From NCBI GenBank assembly GCA_013368445.1, contig JAACJO010000008.1, forward strand, positions 1,736,001 to 1,800,000: a stretch of DNA of 64,000 nucleotides, read 5' to 3'. The position numbers and the translations under genes were made by a program. Source of the DNA: Leucocoprinus leucothites. Lineage: Eukaryota > Basidiomycota > Agaricomycetes > Agaricales > Agaricaceae. Of this stretch, positions 34,458 to 45,685 are shown piece after piece (position 1 is the stretch's first letter; each line of letters opens with the position of its first letter). Under the pieces are notes generated by a model. The model was not told the DNA's origin. It saw only the letters and a list, made by a program, of their open reading frames with translations, and ran no database searches.

Positions 34458-35033
34458 TAGGTGGTCATCGAATTAGACCTCTTCTATGCTATGCTAAAGC
34501 AGAGAGAGCATGTCTTCGCCGAATATCTGTTTGTTATATTTGAGAAAATATTAGAAAATAAATACATACGTTGTGATAAGTAGCTGTTCAATGCATTGTT
34601 GTTTACATTGAGTTGAGGGATAGTCAGTCTCGGCAGTAGTGGGTGAAATCTCATGGACTCGATGATCTGTTAAAACATATTGACTTCAAAATTTCTACCT
34701 CAAGAGTCAAACGTTCATTTCTGATGGTGGTCAATGCACTGCCGGGGCATGACCTGAAGTCAACCTGCTCAGAGATTTCTGAGTTAGTGACTCAGCCATC
34801 TTGTTGCTTCGTCACTCGCCAGTATAAAGCTATACAGACTCCTGCGTAATATCCTTTTGCCATTTGGGGTCGATTTTGGATTTGCGTGTTATATGTTTGG
34901 ACATGTTTAAGCACTTGAGCAGCGGGCACTCAAAGTTCCGATTGATGCGAGTCCGGATCTTGAGATTCACATGAAGCCATGACGCTTCAGATCCACTTTC
35001 CTCCTCCTTCTCCCCCTTGGTGATTCCTTCAAA
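34458..35033. other. Intergenic between hydrophobin 4 and the dehydrogenase
   Basis: Holds the hydrophobin 3' flank and a pyrimidine-rich stretch (CTTTCCTCCTCCTTCTCCCC, 34998-35017) just before the dehydrogenase ATG, which could be its initiator. No gene seen. Confidence 0.5.
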
Positions 35034-36380
35034 ATGTCAGTTGCTCACGGAATTCGGACTCTTGGTGTTCTCGGTGCTGGCCAAATGGGAACCGGTATTG
35101 CTCTCGTGTCGGCACTCCGTGCCAAGGTCCCCGTGCTGGTTCACGACAAGTCTCCTGAACAAGTCAAGAAGGGGCTTGCCTTGGTTGACAAACTCCTCGC
35201 AAAGGACGTGTCGAAGGGAAGGATCACCACAGAGGATGCGAAGGATACGAAAGACCGCATTTCTGTTGTTGATGACTTGAAGAGTATGCGCGATGTTGAC
35301 ATGGTTGTTGAGGTCAGTTTATACACTATAGTCAACTCACTACTTCATGACTTAACTAGATCTAGGCGGTCTCTGAGTCTCTACCTCTCAAGCGAAAGAT
35401 TTTCGCGTCGTTTTCAGCTGAGCTGAACCCTCAAGCTATTCTCGCGTCCAATACTAGCTCGATCAGTATTACCAAGATCGCTGCGTCTGCCATCCCATCT
35501 GGTGTGAGTGCTGCCAGTGAGGAAGGTCAAAGAATTGCCAGTCGCGTCGTCGGTGCGTGGTGTTATTGAACCATAGTTTCTTTGTCCCTCATCCGCCTCA
35601 AGGTTTACACTTCTTCAATCCTGTTCCTGTCATGGTACGTTCGTGGCAATAGCAGGGAATATAACACTCTAATAGATCCGTAGAAACTGGTGGAACTTAT
35701 CTCTGCTCTTCAAACGTCCGAGGAGACTCTTAATCGTTCCCGAGCATTTGCCATTGCATGTGGTAAAGGTGTGTAATTCTCGTTAGCAAGTATGATCTAC
35801 ATTTAACTTGAAGCATATCAGAGGTTACCACTTCAAAAGACGTCCCTGGGTTTGTGTCAAATGCTTTGTTGATGCCATTTATTAACGAGGTACGTCCAAT
35901 CATGATTCTATGTCGTTCTGTATTAATTCTCATATCTCTTGAAGGCAATAATGCACCTCGAGAAAGTATGTCTTATGATGATCTCCTGTATCGTATATTT
36001 ACATTCTGTACCCAGGGAATCGCCACTCGCGAAGACATCGACACTACTCTGAAGCTCGGCATGAACCATCCAATGGGTCCACTTCAGCTCGGTATGTACT
36101 ATGTCTTTTCCAAGTCGCACTTGGCTCATCTGGCCTACGCATTTCTTATCGTAGCCGATTTGTGAGCCCTCTATCCCGTCTCCCTAGACTGAATAGCTAT
36201 TGATTCTTCTTTATTCCATCTTACAGTATTGGTCTGGACACTTGCCTTGCCATTCAGAAAACTTTGTATGAGGGAACAGGTGATTCCAAATACCGACCAA
36301 GCGTTCTTCTAGAACGCATGGTTGATGCCCAGTGGTATGGCAAGAAGAACGGGAAGGGCTTCTATGATTATCAGAACTAG
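35034..36380 (+). CDS. 3-hydroxyacyl-CoA (3-hydroxybutyryl-CoA) dehydrogenase
   Basis: Nine frame-checked exons (35034-35312, 35366-35552, 35603-35634, 35684-35768, 35822-35889, 35945-35965, 36016-36091, 36155-36161, 36227-36380) give 302 residues, the normal length for the single-domain enzyme. The N-terminal Rossmann motif is [14 protein letters not shown]. Downstream are [13 protein letters not shown], with the substrate-binding Ser, then [15 protein letters not shown] with the catalytic His, [20 protein letters not shown] and a C-terminal GKGFYDYQN. It oxidises (S)-3-hydroxyacyl-CoA with NAD+ in beta-oxidation or the short-chain acyl-CoA pathway. No clear mitochondrial presequence or C-terminal SKL signal is present, so its location is open. 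Two exons are tiny: 21 nt (35945-35965) and 7 nt (36155-36161). Both are needed to restore NEAIMHLEK and LADFIGLD. Confidence 0.95.
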
Positions 36381-37298
36381 AACCGATCGCTGAGATACTC
36401 TAGGTGTATCTCGACCGGCACAACAGGAGTGCACCGCGGTTCACGAGGCGTTCCGTTGAAACATCCCTCGATGGAAGGTTACTACGAATCAATTGTGATA
36501 GATGATAATAGATCGTACTAGTATAAAGAATTAATATACCTTTTAGTCAATGACATTCCCAATCTTGCGATCGTGAAGCCTTGTATTTCGTTGGCTTAGC
36601 TGCCAGTGCTTGTGTCGTCTTTTCTGATAAGTATTCGATGGTGTAGTCTTAAGGTGTGATCGTGGGTAGAATGCTTCCTGGCGCATCCATGCATGCACAC
36701 GCTAGGCATCTTATTAGTTGGACACCATAGCTTTCTGGATAACGGGTGCTATATGTCTTTTTCCTCTGCACCCGAACCTCTCTCCATTCTACCATGTTTT
36801 CCTTGGGTCTGGACGCGAGCCCATGAGAACTCTAACAATACCACATATTCCCAGGTTCCCTTTTCTTCGAGGAGTTCTGACTGATCAAATCAGTTGACGC
36901 CATCGTCGAAATACCACTTGGATGCTGATCAAGTCTTCTAATTTTCTCGGTCTCCTTGATCAATCCCATAAACACTCTCTAACTACGAGCTATTCATCTA
37001 TGGATTGCCTAGAGTCCGTTGACGCTCACAGGGTAAAAGCCGCACACCCTCCCTCAGTTCAGGGGTTTTCAGAGTTCGCTTCGTTAAAAAGAACGCTACG
37101 TATCCTAACCCCTGAATATAGTAGCCCAAGAGGAAGGAGAGGCACGGGCATGTAGTAGAAGATGGTCAACTGTAGCCGTTCGGTCTTATGATTCCAATCT
37201 TCGTGCGTCGAAAACCCACAGCTCACGGCCACCTGGTTCTAATTTGTGCATAGGATTTCTAGGCCCTCGAACTGGCACAAATCACACTTGGCCTTTAG

Positions 37299-37304
37299 CT
37301 ATAA
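37299..37304 (+). promoter_or_regulatory. TATA box of esterase 1
   Basis: TATAAA 47 nt before the ATG at 37346; the same distance is kept in the duplicate (40761-40766). Confidence 0.6.
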
Positions 37305-37345
37305 AGGCCCCACCATAACGCGATGGTTCTTCAACAAATCCTCTC

Positions 37346-39266
37346 ATGCGTTTACTCTCATATTTCTCGACAACCATCTGGGTGGCCTACGCAGCCGCAC
37401 GGCTCGTAGTCCACACTCAACAAGGCGACGTTCTCGGGACGCTTGCTGGTCCGACCGTCCGGCAGTTCCTTGGTATCCCTTATGCTACCGCGGATCGTTG
37501 GACTGCCCCGAAACCTCCGCCAAGACGAGTTAATCCATTTTTGGCGAACAAGTTTGGCGATTCGTGTATTCAGAATAATGATCCAGCGAGATTCGGAGCC
37601 TTGAATATCACTGGATATATTGTTCCCAATGTGACAGAGTCTGAGGATTGTTTCACTGTCAATATATGGGCCCCGAGTCTTTCCAGAAAGCAGAAGACTG
37701 CCGTTATGGTTTGGATTTATGGTGGTGGATTTGATTTTGGCACTGTAGGCCCAAGTTCTCTAGCTCTCTCACTCACGATAATCATGAGTGACTCATGTTC
37801 TTCTTAGAGCAACATGCCGATATACGATGGTCAATTCATTGTTCGAGACAATGACGACGTAACTGTTGTCACTTTCAACTATAGACTCAACATCTTTGGT
37901 CAGCCGAATGCACCTCAGCTTGCGAATTCAACAACTGGTTCCCAAAACTTTGGGCTCTTGGACATCGACGCCGCTGTCAATTGGGTGCATGACAATATTG
38001 CCAACTTCGGTGGAGACCCGGATCGTATCATTCTCTTCGGGGAGAGTGCAGGTAGTATAGCGGCTGACGCGTATACTTTTGCTCACCCTAACTGTACTAT
38101 TGTGAAAGGTAATGTTGGTTGGACTTCAAATGTGTTAGCAAATCACTCATCTTTAATAATGAAAAGGTGTTATTGAGCAATCAGGCAGGTAAGTGCAGTG
38201 CGTCGACTTGTGCATTCATCGACTTAATTAAGCCACATAGTACCTCTGGGGGAGGCCCCCTTGTAGATCTGCTTTTTAGTACCAACCCAGGTGTATGGAA
38301 TAATATCTCCAATGCCGTTGGCTGTGGTACAAGTAGGCATCATTCTCCTCTTTCCCTATCTTCTTAGCTCATCCGATGATACAACAGCTGCAGATGATGC
38401 TCAACTTGAATGCATGAAAAAGGTTTCTGGTCAAGCATTAGAAGATGCTGTGGTGAGCACCGGCGCTTTCTTCGGGCTTGTTCAGGACAGTATGTGCTCT
38501 TCTCTCCGTTTACGTATAGTCTCGGCTCATATATCCCAGATATCACCATCTTCCGCGACGCAGCAGCAAGAGCTGCAGCTGGGAACTTCCTCAAGGTTCC
38601 TCTTCTTGTCGGTACCACACAACACGAAGGAGATTTATTTGTCGTCGGCGCAGCGCTTCTCTCGCCTCCAGGATTTGCACCTCCCCTCGTGACGGAATTA
38701 GCTTCAGACTTACAGACGGAGGTGAGTACCTCGTCACCGTTCCAATCGGAGACATACCATTCATCGCTTCCAGCTCTTGTTCACTTGTCCGGCAAGCAAT
38801 ACCGCTCTCGATCGCTTGAACGCGGGCGTCTCGACTTGGAGATACCAATATCAAGGTAGCGTTCCTCGGTTCAAATATTAAACGACTCCTTACTGTAATT
38901 CTCTCAGCTGTCTTCCGCGACATTTCCACCCGCCCGGATCTACGAGCCTGGCACGCATCTGAGCTATCTATTGTTTTCGGCACCTACAATCAAAGCAAGG
39001 AAATTCCGAAGACTCAAGATGAAGTAGCGCTCTCGAGGTATATGCAGAGTGCTTGGGTTGCGTTTGCTCGGGATCCTCAACATGGTTTATCCAACTTTGG
39101 TTGGCCAAAGTATGATCCGGCGACCCAGAGTCTTGTCCAACTAGGCAACTTTTTCAATCGGAGTAGTGCGACGTTTGGGAGTGTGAAGGAGATTGATTTT
39201 ACTTGTGATAGGGTTCAGACATTGGCAAGTATTGCTGCGCAGGTGAATAGTCTCCTTACACCTTAA
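37346..39266 (+). CDS. Secreted type B carboxylesterase/lipase (copy 1)
   Basis: Eight frame-checked exons (37346-37744, 37808-38108, 38167-38188, 38241-38332, 38388-38489, 38540-38721, 38774-38855, 38908-39266) give 512 residues. A short signal peptide (MRLLSYFSTTIWVAYAA) precedes VRQFLGIPYATADRW. Other landmarks are ESEDCFTVNIWAPS, VWIYGGGFDFGT (oxyanion hole), LLDIDAAVNWVHDNIA, nucleophile Ser in FGESAGS, probable acid Glu in TQHEGD and His in AWHASELSIVFG. It would split ester bonds of lipids or plant-derived esters outside the cell. Exon 3 is 22 nt and encodes most of GVIEQSG just after the nucleophile region. The gene lies in copy A of the duplication and appears fully functional. Confidence 0.95.
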
Positions 39267-39488
39267 GGACAAGAACTGGTTGGCGGGATGGTTATGTAGT
39301 GGAGGAAATATGAAAATAGGGTATGGATGGTCGAAATGCAGAGTATATATCATACATATGTTCATGTAGTCTCTGTTAAGGAATCTTGATTCGAAATTCA
39401 TTTGAAAGGGATGCTCGCCTACTCGAATGATCAGGAATTGTGTGCCTTTGGTATACAGTATTCTAATACATCCCCCAAAGACTTCGTT

Positions 39489-39957
39489 TTGATAAGGTAT
39501 GCGCAGTTCATGATCTCAAACCACCACCATCCCCCAGCGCTTAATGTGCCAGTTAGACTGTAGAGCGCGGTCTTGCGAACCGTCGAAGGGTGGCCAATCC
39601 TTGAGGGACACGAGACGAGATACGAGAGAGAGAGAGAGATGGAACCAGGTAGAGAGTAGAGAAAAGCTGTTTAAATATATGTAACGAAAGTCACACCGTT
39701 AAACGTTAAGGAATAAATGATAATGTTCACTTAAATAGCACGCGCAAGCTAAACAAATACAACTATACTCTCGATTGTTAGAGAGGCGAAGACTGCCTCG
39801 TTCCATCGAATACAGAGGGTTTAAATACTCTACGAAACGATTATACGAAAAAGGAATGATAAACAAGAACATACAGAGGAATGTTATGGAACAACGGAGA
39901 GAGAACCGACGAGGAGGACAAGTGCCGAAAGGCCGGGATCGCCTGTGCTCCCTACAA
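39489..39957. other. Unique sequence between the two duplicated segments
   Basis: About 470 bp absent from the other flank, with a (GA)n run at 39624-39639 and purine-rich sequence up to 39930. No gene was supported. It may mark the duplication junction or a later insertion. Confidence 0.55.
39624..39639. repeat. (GA)n microsatellite
   Basis: Eight GA units in a row, seen directly, between the duplicated esterase segments. Confidence 0.85.
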
Positions 39958-40760
39958 TGATAGACCGTACTAGTGCAAAGAATTAATATGCCTTTCAGTC
40001 AATGACATTCCCAACCCTGCGATCGTGAAGCTTTGTATTTCATTAGCTTAACTGCCCGTTCGTGTCGCGTTTTCCAACTAGCGCTCGGTGGTGACTAGTT
40101 GGGGTCTCAAGGCGTGATCGTGGGCAGAATGCTTCTCTTGACACATTCATGTATGTCTGCACACGCTGGACGACATCTTATTAGTTGGGCAACATAGTTT
40201 TTTTGGCTAACGGGTGCTATAAGTCCTCTTCCTCGGCATCCGAACCTCTTTCCCCTCCGCCATGTTTTCCCTGAGTCTGGGCGCGAACTCATGGGAGCTC
40301 TAAAAATACTACACATTCCCAGGCTTCCCTTCTCGAGGAGTCCCGACTGACCAAAATCAGTTGATGCCATTGTCGAAATACCGCTCGGATGCTGATCCAG
40401 TCTTCTATCTTCTTGGCCATTAAGCCCCTAAGCACTCCAAATATGCGCTATCCATCTTATGGGTTACCCACCTCTCCCAGGTTGCAGATTGTACGTTCTC
40501 CCTCGATTTATGATTTTTAAGAGAATAATAAAGTTCGTTTCGTTGAAAGGGTGCTAGATAGTTCGACGTTTGGATATAGCGGTCCAAGAGGGAGGAGAAG
40601 TGTGAGCACGTAGTAGAAGATGGTCAACTGCAACCGCTCGGTCTTATGATTCTAGCCCTCGTGCGTCAAAACCCACAGCTCACGGTCACCTGGTCGTGCT
40701 AATTTGCGTGCAGGATTTCCAGCGCCCTCGAATTGGCACGAATATCACCTGGCACCCAGA

Positions 40761-40766
40761 TATAAA
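40761..40766 (+). promoter_or_regulatory. TATA box of esterase 2
   Basis: TATAAA 47 nt before the ATG at 40808, as in the duplicate. Confidence 0.6.
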
Positions 40767-40807
40767 AGACTCCACCATGACGCGATGGTTCTTCAGCAAA
40801 TCCTCTC

Positions 40808-42729
40808 ATGGGTTTATTCTCATTCTTCTCGACAACCATTTGGGTGGCCTGCGCAGCTGCACAGCTCTTGGTTCACACTCAGCAGGGCGACGTTCTTGGG
40901 ACACTTGCTGGCCCGAATGTCAGGCAGTTCCTCGGTGTCCCTTATGCGACTGCGGATCGTTGGTCTGCCCCGAAACCCCCGCCAAGACGAGTTGCTCCAT
41001 TGTTAGCGAACAAGTTTGGCGATTCGTGTATTCAGAATAATGGCCCAGCGAATATCGAATTCTTGAAGCTCACTGGGAGTGTTGTTCCGAATGCAACAGA
41101 GTCGGAGAACTGTTTTACTGTCAATATCTGGGCTCCGAGTCTTTTCAGAAAGCAGAAGACGGCTGTGATGGTTTGGATTTACGGCGGTGGATTTGATTTT
41201 GGTACCGTAAGTTCAAGTTCCCTAGCTCTCCCATTCACGATAATCATCACTGACCTATATTCTTCGCAGAGCAATATACCGACATATGATGGCCAATTCA
41301 TTGTTCGAGACAACGACGACGTAACTGTTGTCATTTTCAACTACAGACTCAACATCTTTGGCCAGCCGAATGCACCTCAACTTGCGAATTCGACAACCAA
41401 CTCCCAAAACTTTGGGCTCTTGGACATTGACGCTGCTGTCAATTGGGTGCACGATAATATTGCCAGCTTTGGTGGAGACCCGGATCGTATCATTCTCTTC
41501 GGGCAGAGCGCGGGTGGTGCAGCGACTGATGCGTATACCTTTGCTCACCCGAACTCTACTATCGTGAAAGGTAGCGTTGATTAGACTTCAAATACGTTAG
41601 TAAATCACTCATCTCCAATCAAAAGGTGTTATTGAGCACTCGGGCAGGTAAGTGCAGAGCGTTGAACAGTGTATTCGTCAACTTACTTGACCACGACAGT
41701 ATCTCTGGAGGAGGTGCGATTGTAGGGGCGCTTCCTAGTATCAACCCAGGTGCGTGGAACAACGTCTCCAATGCCGTTGGCTGTGGCACAAGTAAGAATC
41801 GCTCTCCTCCTTTCATATATTCCCAGCTCATTCGATGATACAATAGCCGCGGATGACACTCAACTTGAATGCATGAAAAAGGTCCCCGGTCGGACATTAG
41901 AGGATGCCGTGGTGAGCACCGGCGCTGCCTTTGGCCTTGTTCAAGACAGTATGTACTCTTCTTCTCTTCGTCCGCGTATAATCTCGGCTCATGTATCCCA
42001 GATATCACAATATTCCGTGACACAGCAGCAAGAGCCGCAGCTGGAAACTTCCTCAGGGTTCCTCTTCTTGTTGGTAGCACACAACACGAAGGAGATATCT
42101 TTGTCGTCGGCACAGAGCTTCTTTCGCCTCTAGGATTTGCACCTCCATTCGTGACGGAACTGGCTGCAGACTTACAAACGGAGGTGAGCACCTCGTCACC
42201 ATTCCAACTGGAGAGCATGCCATTTATCGCTTCTAGCTCGGTTTCACTTGTCCGGCAAGTAATACCGCTCTCAATCGCTTAAACGCGGGCGTCTCGACTT
42301 GGAGGTACCAATATCAAGGTCAAGTCCCTTGATTCAATCATTAAACGATTTCTCACCGTAACTCTCTCAGCTGTCTTCCGCGACATCTCCACCCGCCCGG
42401 ATCTACGAGCCTGGCACGCATCTGAGCTCCCTATTGTTTTCGGCACCTACAATCAGAGCAAGGCAATCCCGAAGACTCAAGACGAAATAGCGCTCTCGAG
42501 GTATATGCAGAGCGCTTGGGTCGCGTTTGCTCGGGATCCTCAACAGGGTTTATCTAACTTTGGTTGGCCAAAGTACGATCCGGCGACTCAGAGTCTTGTC
42601 CAGCTAGGCAACTTTTTCAATCGGAGTAGTGCGACGTTTGGAAGTGCGAAGGAGATTGATTTTGCTTGTGATAAGGTTCAGACTTTGGCGATTATTGCTG
42701 CGCAGGTGACTAGTCTCCTTACGCCTTAA
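40808..42729 (+). CDS. Secreted type B carboxylesterase/lipase (copy 2)
   Basis: Eight frame-checked exons (40808-41206, 41270-41570, 41626-41647, 41700-41791, 41847-41948, 42002-42183, 42237-42318, 42371-42729) have exactly the lengths of copy 1: 399, 301, 22, 92, 102, 182, 82 and 359 nt, giving 512 residues. The signal peptide is MGLFSFFSTTIWVACAAAQ. The nucleophile motif is FGQSAGG, where copy 1 has FGESAGS. The probable acid (TQHEGD) and His (AWHASELPIVFG) are kept. Most differences are scattered substitutions with no frameshift or stop, which suggests both copies stay under selection. Upstream it has its own TATA box inside the duplicated segment, so it is probably expressed in the same way as copy 1. 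Confidence 0.95.
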
Positions 42730-43127
42730 AGATAAGAACTTGTTACTGGGATGATTCTGTAATGGAGCGAATATGAAAATAGGGGATGGATGATCGAAAT
42801 GTACTGAAGTAGATGTACATATATATTCATGCAGTTCTGTTAAGAGATGGTCTTGGTTCGGAATTTACTTGAAAGGAACATTCACCTGCTCAAAGGATCG
42901 AGTTATTCTAATACATCCCTCAAAGACCTGATGTTGGTGCTTGCTGAGCCATTGTCATGTTGAACTCGAGTTAATTCATGTTTAACTGACAAGAGCAGCC
43001 TAGTCCGGACCTCTCCTCACCTCCCGGCCCGGATCGGCCATCATCATGCATCATACAACAACCCAACGTCTTCATTGTACACTTCTTTACGTTCGGCATT
43101 TCTACCAGCAACCGCGGACGGCATCCA

Positions 43128-44579
43128 TTGATTATGATCTTCAGCTCACATTCTCATGCCTTAAACAATACATGTCGCCAGAATCACCTTGATTGCAGTT
43201 CTGCCGAGAGGCAGTACAAGGATCTTCACCAGCGAAACACAACCCAATCCTCAATACATCATTTACCACCAGAACTCCTTTCCCTCATTCTGCAGTACGC
43301 CTGTCCTCCAGTCGATCTCAGCCAACGCTATGGAATCCATCGGAAGCCAGGAAGTAAACTCGATAAGCACTTCCAGTTCACTCTGGGTGCTGTATCTGCT
43401 CACTGGCGGCAAATTACGTTCTCTACGCCGCAACTTTGGACGTCCGTGGACATCGTAGTTCGCCCAAACAACCTCGAACGTTCCTATGACACTTTGCAAC
43501 TGTTCTTAGCGAGTTCAGGAGAGCTACCTGTATCCATTGGCCTCAAATTCTTCGAAGATCAACAGATTAAGAAGACAGTTAATTTCCCGACAATTCTTGA
43601 ACACTCCCATCGAATTCGAGAGCTCCACCTAACAAACCCTCCACCGAGTTGGGTTCGCAGCCTGACTTCCTCATATACGACTATGTTTTGCCTCTCAATT
43701 GAGAATCCACCCGGTGACGATGATCTATTCTTCGACGTTCCTTGTTCCCATCTATCCATAGAATTCACAACTAGTCGGATATTGCCTCGTTGGGCTACGA
43801 TTACACATCTGTGCCTCACCGAATTGCAAGAGGACGTCTGCCTTGAGTTACTCAAGGAATGCATTAACTTGGTTGAATTCAGAAACCGGGCACCGACTAA
43901 TTTCGACCTGGGCCCGCGCATTCCTGTGCCCACCTCCCCTTTTATCCTCCCAGATCTCAAGATATTCGAATGGCCGGTGTACAGTCAATCATATGTAGAT
44001 ACAGCGATGCTCAAAAACGTCCACATGCCAGCTCTCGAAACCCTTGTTTGGATGGAGGAGGATCGTCGGTCACTCGATGAATCCGATTCTAGGATCACAT
44101 TCTTCGACCATCTTCCCTCTACACTGTCCGTTCTACACCTCGATAATCGCAGAAGCCACTTTACCTTTACCTCTTCTATTTCCTATCTGATCCGCAGAGT
44201 GCTCAATGTCGAGCATCTCTTTTTACAATTTGTTCACGGATCAGGCTTGGCTTCTCTCATCTGTGATCTTGCCATCGACGATGAAGCCATTGATGAGCGG
44301 CCAGCTCTTCCTAGGCTCAAAACGATTGTTCTTCGTGTCAAAGCAGAAGTTCTGTCCTATTTTCGGGACGTCTTTGATGCTTTGCTCGGGATGATAGAAT
44401 CCAGACTTCATCGTCGGTCCCGCCCCTTGCCTCAGCAGCAGCTGAAGCGGTTGGAGATTGTGGTCTATTCCGGTCAAGTGGAATGGCCCGCTGAGTTTAA
44501 AGAAGAGATGAAGGAGTTTGTCAAACAAGGGTTAGAGCTGGAAATCATGGAGGAGACGATGTCAGTTGACTGGTTATGA
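43128..44579 (+). CDS. F-box protein
   Basis: A single uninterrupted frame of 483 codons. Near residue 44 it has SIHHLPPELLSLILQYAC, then AVSAHWRQITFSTPQLWTSV, the F-box form common in Agaricomycetes. The remainder is Leu-rich with irregular repeats and no catalytic motif, as expected of a substrate-binding region. F-box proteins bring targets to SCF ubiquitin ligases through Skp1; the target is unknown. The first ATG at 43128 is used; another in-frame ATG follows two codons later (43134). Lack of introns is unusual in this window but common for this expanded family. Confidence 0.88.
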   Translation: MIMIFSSHSHALNNTCRQNHLDCSSAERQYKDLHQRNTTQSSIHHLPPELLSLILQYACPPVDLSQRYGIHRKPGSKLDKHFQFTLGAVSAHWRQITFSTPQLWTSVDIVVRPNNLERSYDTLQLFLASSGELPVSIGLKFFEDQQIKKTVNFPTILEHSHRIRELHLTNPPPSWVRSLTSSYTTMFCLSIENPPGDDDLFFDVPCSHLSIEFTTSRILPRWATITHLCLTELQEDVCLELLKECINLVEFRNRAPTNFDLGPRIPVPTSPFILPDLKIFEWPVYSQSYVDTAMLKNVHMPALETLVWMEEDRRSLDESDSRITFFDHLPSTLSVLHLDNRRSHFTFTSSISYLIRRVLNVEHLFLQFVHGSGLASLICDLAIDDEAIDERPALPRLKTIVLRVKAEVLSYFRDVFDALLGMIESRLHRRSRPLPQQQLKRLEIVVYSGQVEWPAEFKEEMKEFVKQGLELEIMEETMSVDWL

Positions 44580-45558
44580 TATAGAGTTGAAGTGCAGCTT
44601 GAAGGTGAGCAGACACGTATTTACATGAGAGCCGAGAGTGAGCTTGATTTCATTCGTGCATGGTCACGACTAAATTTTTTCCACTTACCTTACTCGTTGA
44701 CATCTTTAATTGTATAATTCAAGCTATGAGCTCATCTGAGCCGCTTTTGTGTTTTTTGTAGGTCGCAGGATATGATAACTACCCTCCGATAGCGCGAACC
44801 TTCCTTGTTCGTCTTAGAGCTTATAGGCTCAAATCACCATCTGTAAACGAGATTATAAGAGCAAGAAAACCAACGATACAATTCTTCTACTTGGTGATGT
44901 ACTGCACGAAGTGGTCGTCAAACCCTACAGCATCCTCGCCCTTTCATAATTAATGATGCCTATCTGACGTGCAGCGCGGAGCTTGAAGCTTCTAATGTCG
45001 GAGTTACAATTGCTCGCTGTTCATCGAGTTGTGATGGTATTCCGAGTCCAGTGGTTTCCGAGCGACTCTTTGGATTGCGTTTCATGCTTCATTTGTTCCT
45101 CTTCCGCCGATTCTTGATCTCATTTTATGGAGTGGACAGAATCAGCAATCCTATACGACCATCAACAGAAGCACCGACATCAAATATATGTAAATCACGG
45201 TGACAATAGAGTGATTTCAAAACCATGTGGACAACAAACGAAATTGAAACCTCCTGTCAGAGTACGACATGGTCACTTTATGCCATTCTCTCCCAATCAT
45301 CCCATCATACCACATTTTGGTCCCTCGTTGGTGTATGTTAATTGAGGCATTTCAACAACTGTTCGCTTAGGAAGCTGATACGGTTGCCTCTTGCTTTTCA
45401 AAGCCCAGACGTCTTCCTGCATCATCCTCTATCAGGTACCGGGCTTACTATTTAATGGACCCATATGTGAATGGTAGACTTCTGGATCTGTTGCTCAGCT
45501 GCCTGATGCCTGATGTTCGATGTCAGTTCTAACCTTCGCTTACCCTTGGCATCACTAC
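44580..45558. other. Intergenic between the F-box and laccase genes
   Basis: About 1 kb without a supported gene, RNA or repeat. It is probably mostly the laccase promoter. Confidence 0.5.
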
Positions 45559-45564
45559 TATAAA
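45559..45564 (+). promoter_or_regulatory. TATA box of the laccase
   Basis: TATAAA in ACTATAAAGATCC, 127 nt before the ATG at 45686. A long pyrimidine-rich leader follows (45590-45670). Confidence 0.6.
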
Positions 45565-45685
45565 GATCCACTCCTCTCAGGCTTAACTCTTCATTGCTCT
45601 CTCCATCACTCTTCTCTTTTTCGCCGCTTTTCTTTTCTTGTGAAGCTCTCCTTCCACTCGTTTCTCCTTCCGGGCACCAAATCAA

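Larger units (their letters stand above)
36508..39488 (+). repeat. Segmental duplication, copy A (contains esterase 1)
   Basis: About 3.0 kb that aligns with 39958-42932. The left edge lies in the shared GTACTAGT step about 130 bp after the dehydrogenase stop. The right edge is in the shared TATTCTAATACATCCC tract. Promoter, exons, introns and 3' flank are all included, in direct orientation. Confidence 0.88.
39958..42932 (+). repeat. Segmental duplication, copy B (contains esterase 2)
   Basis: Direct-repeat partner of 36508-39488. The edges match within a few bases. Introns and the upstream ~850 bp are also clearly homologous, so this was a DNA-level duplication rather than retroposition. 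Confidence 0.88.

Noticed and set aside
38030..38060. Idea that Gln in place of Glu before the catalytic Ser inactivates two of the esterases
   Set aside because: That Glu is not the catalytic acid; the acid (in QEGD/HEGD) and His are kept in all three copies.
39616..39957. Purine-rich tract between the esterase copies as a gene (61-codon plus-strand frame)
   Set aside because: Low-complexity Arg/Glu-rich translation of a GA-rich repeat region.
43263..44528. Minus-strand frames of 78-133 codons opposite the F-box gene
   Set aside because: Shadows of the 483-codon F-box frame; no independent motifs.
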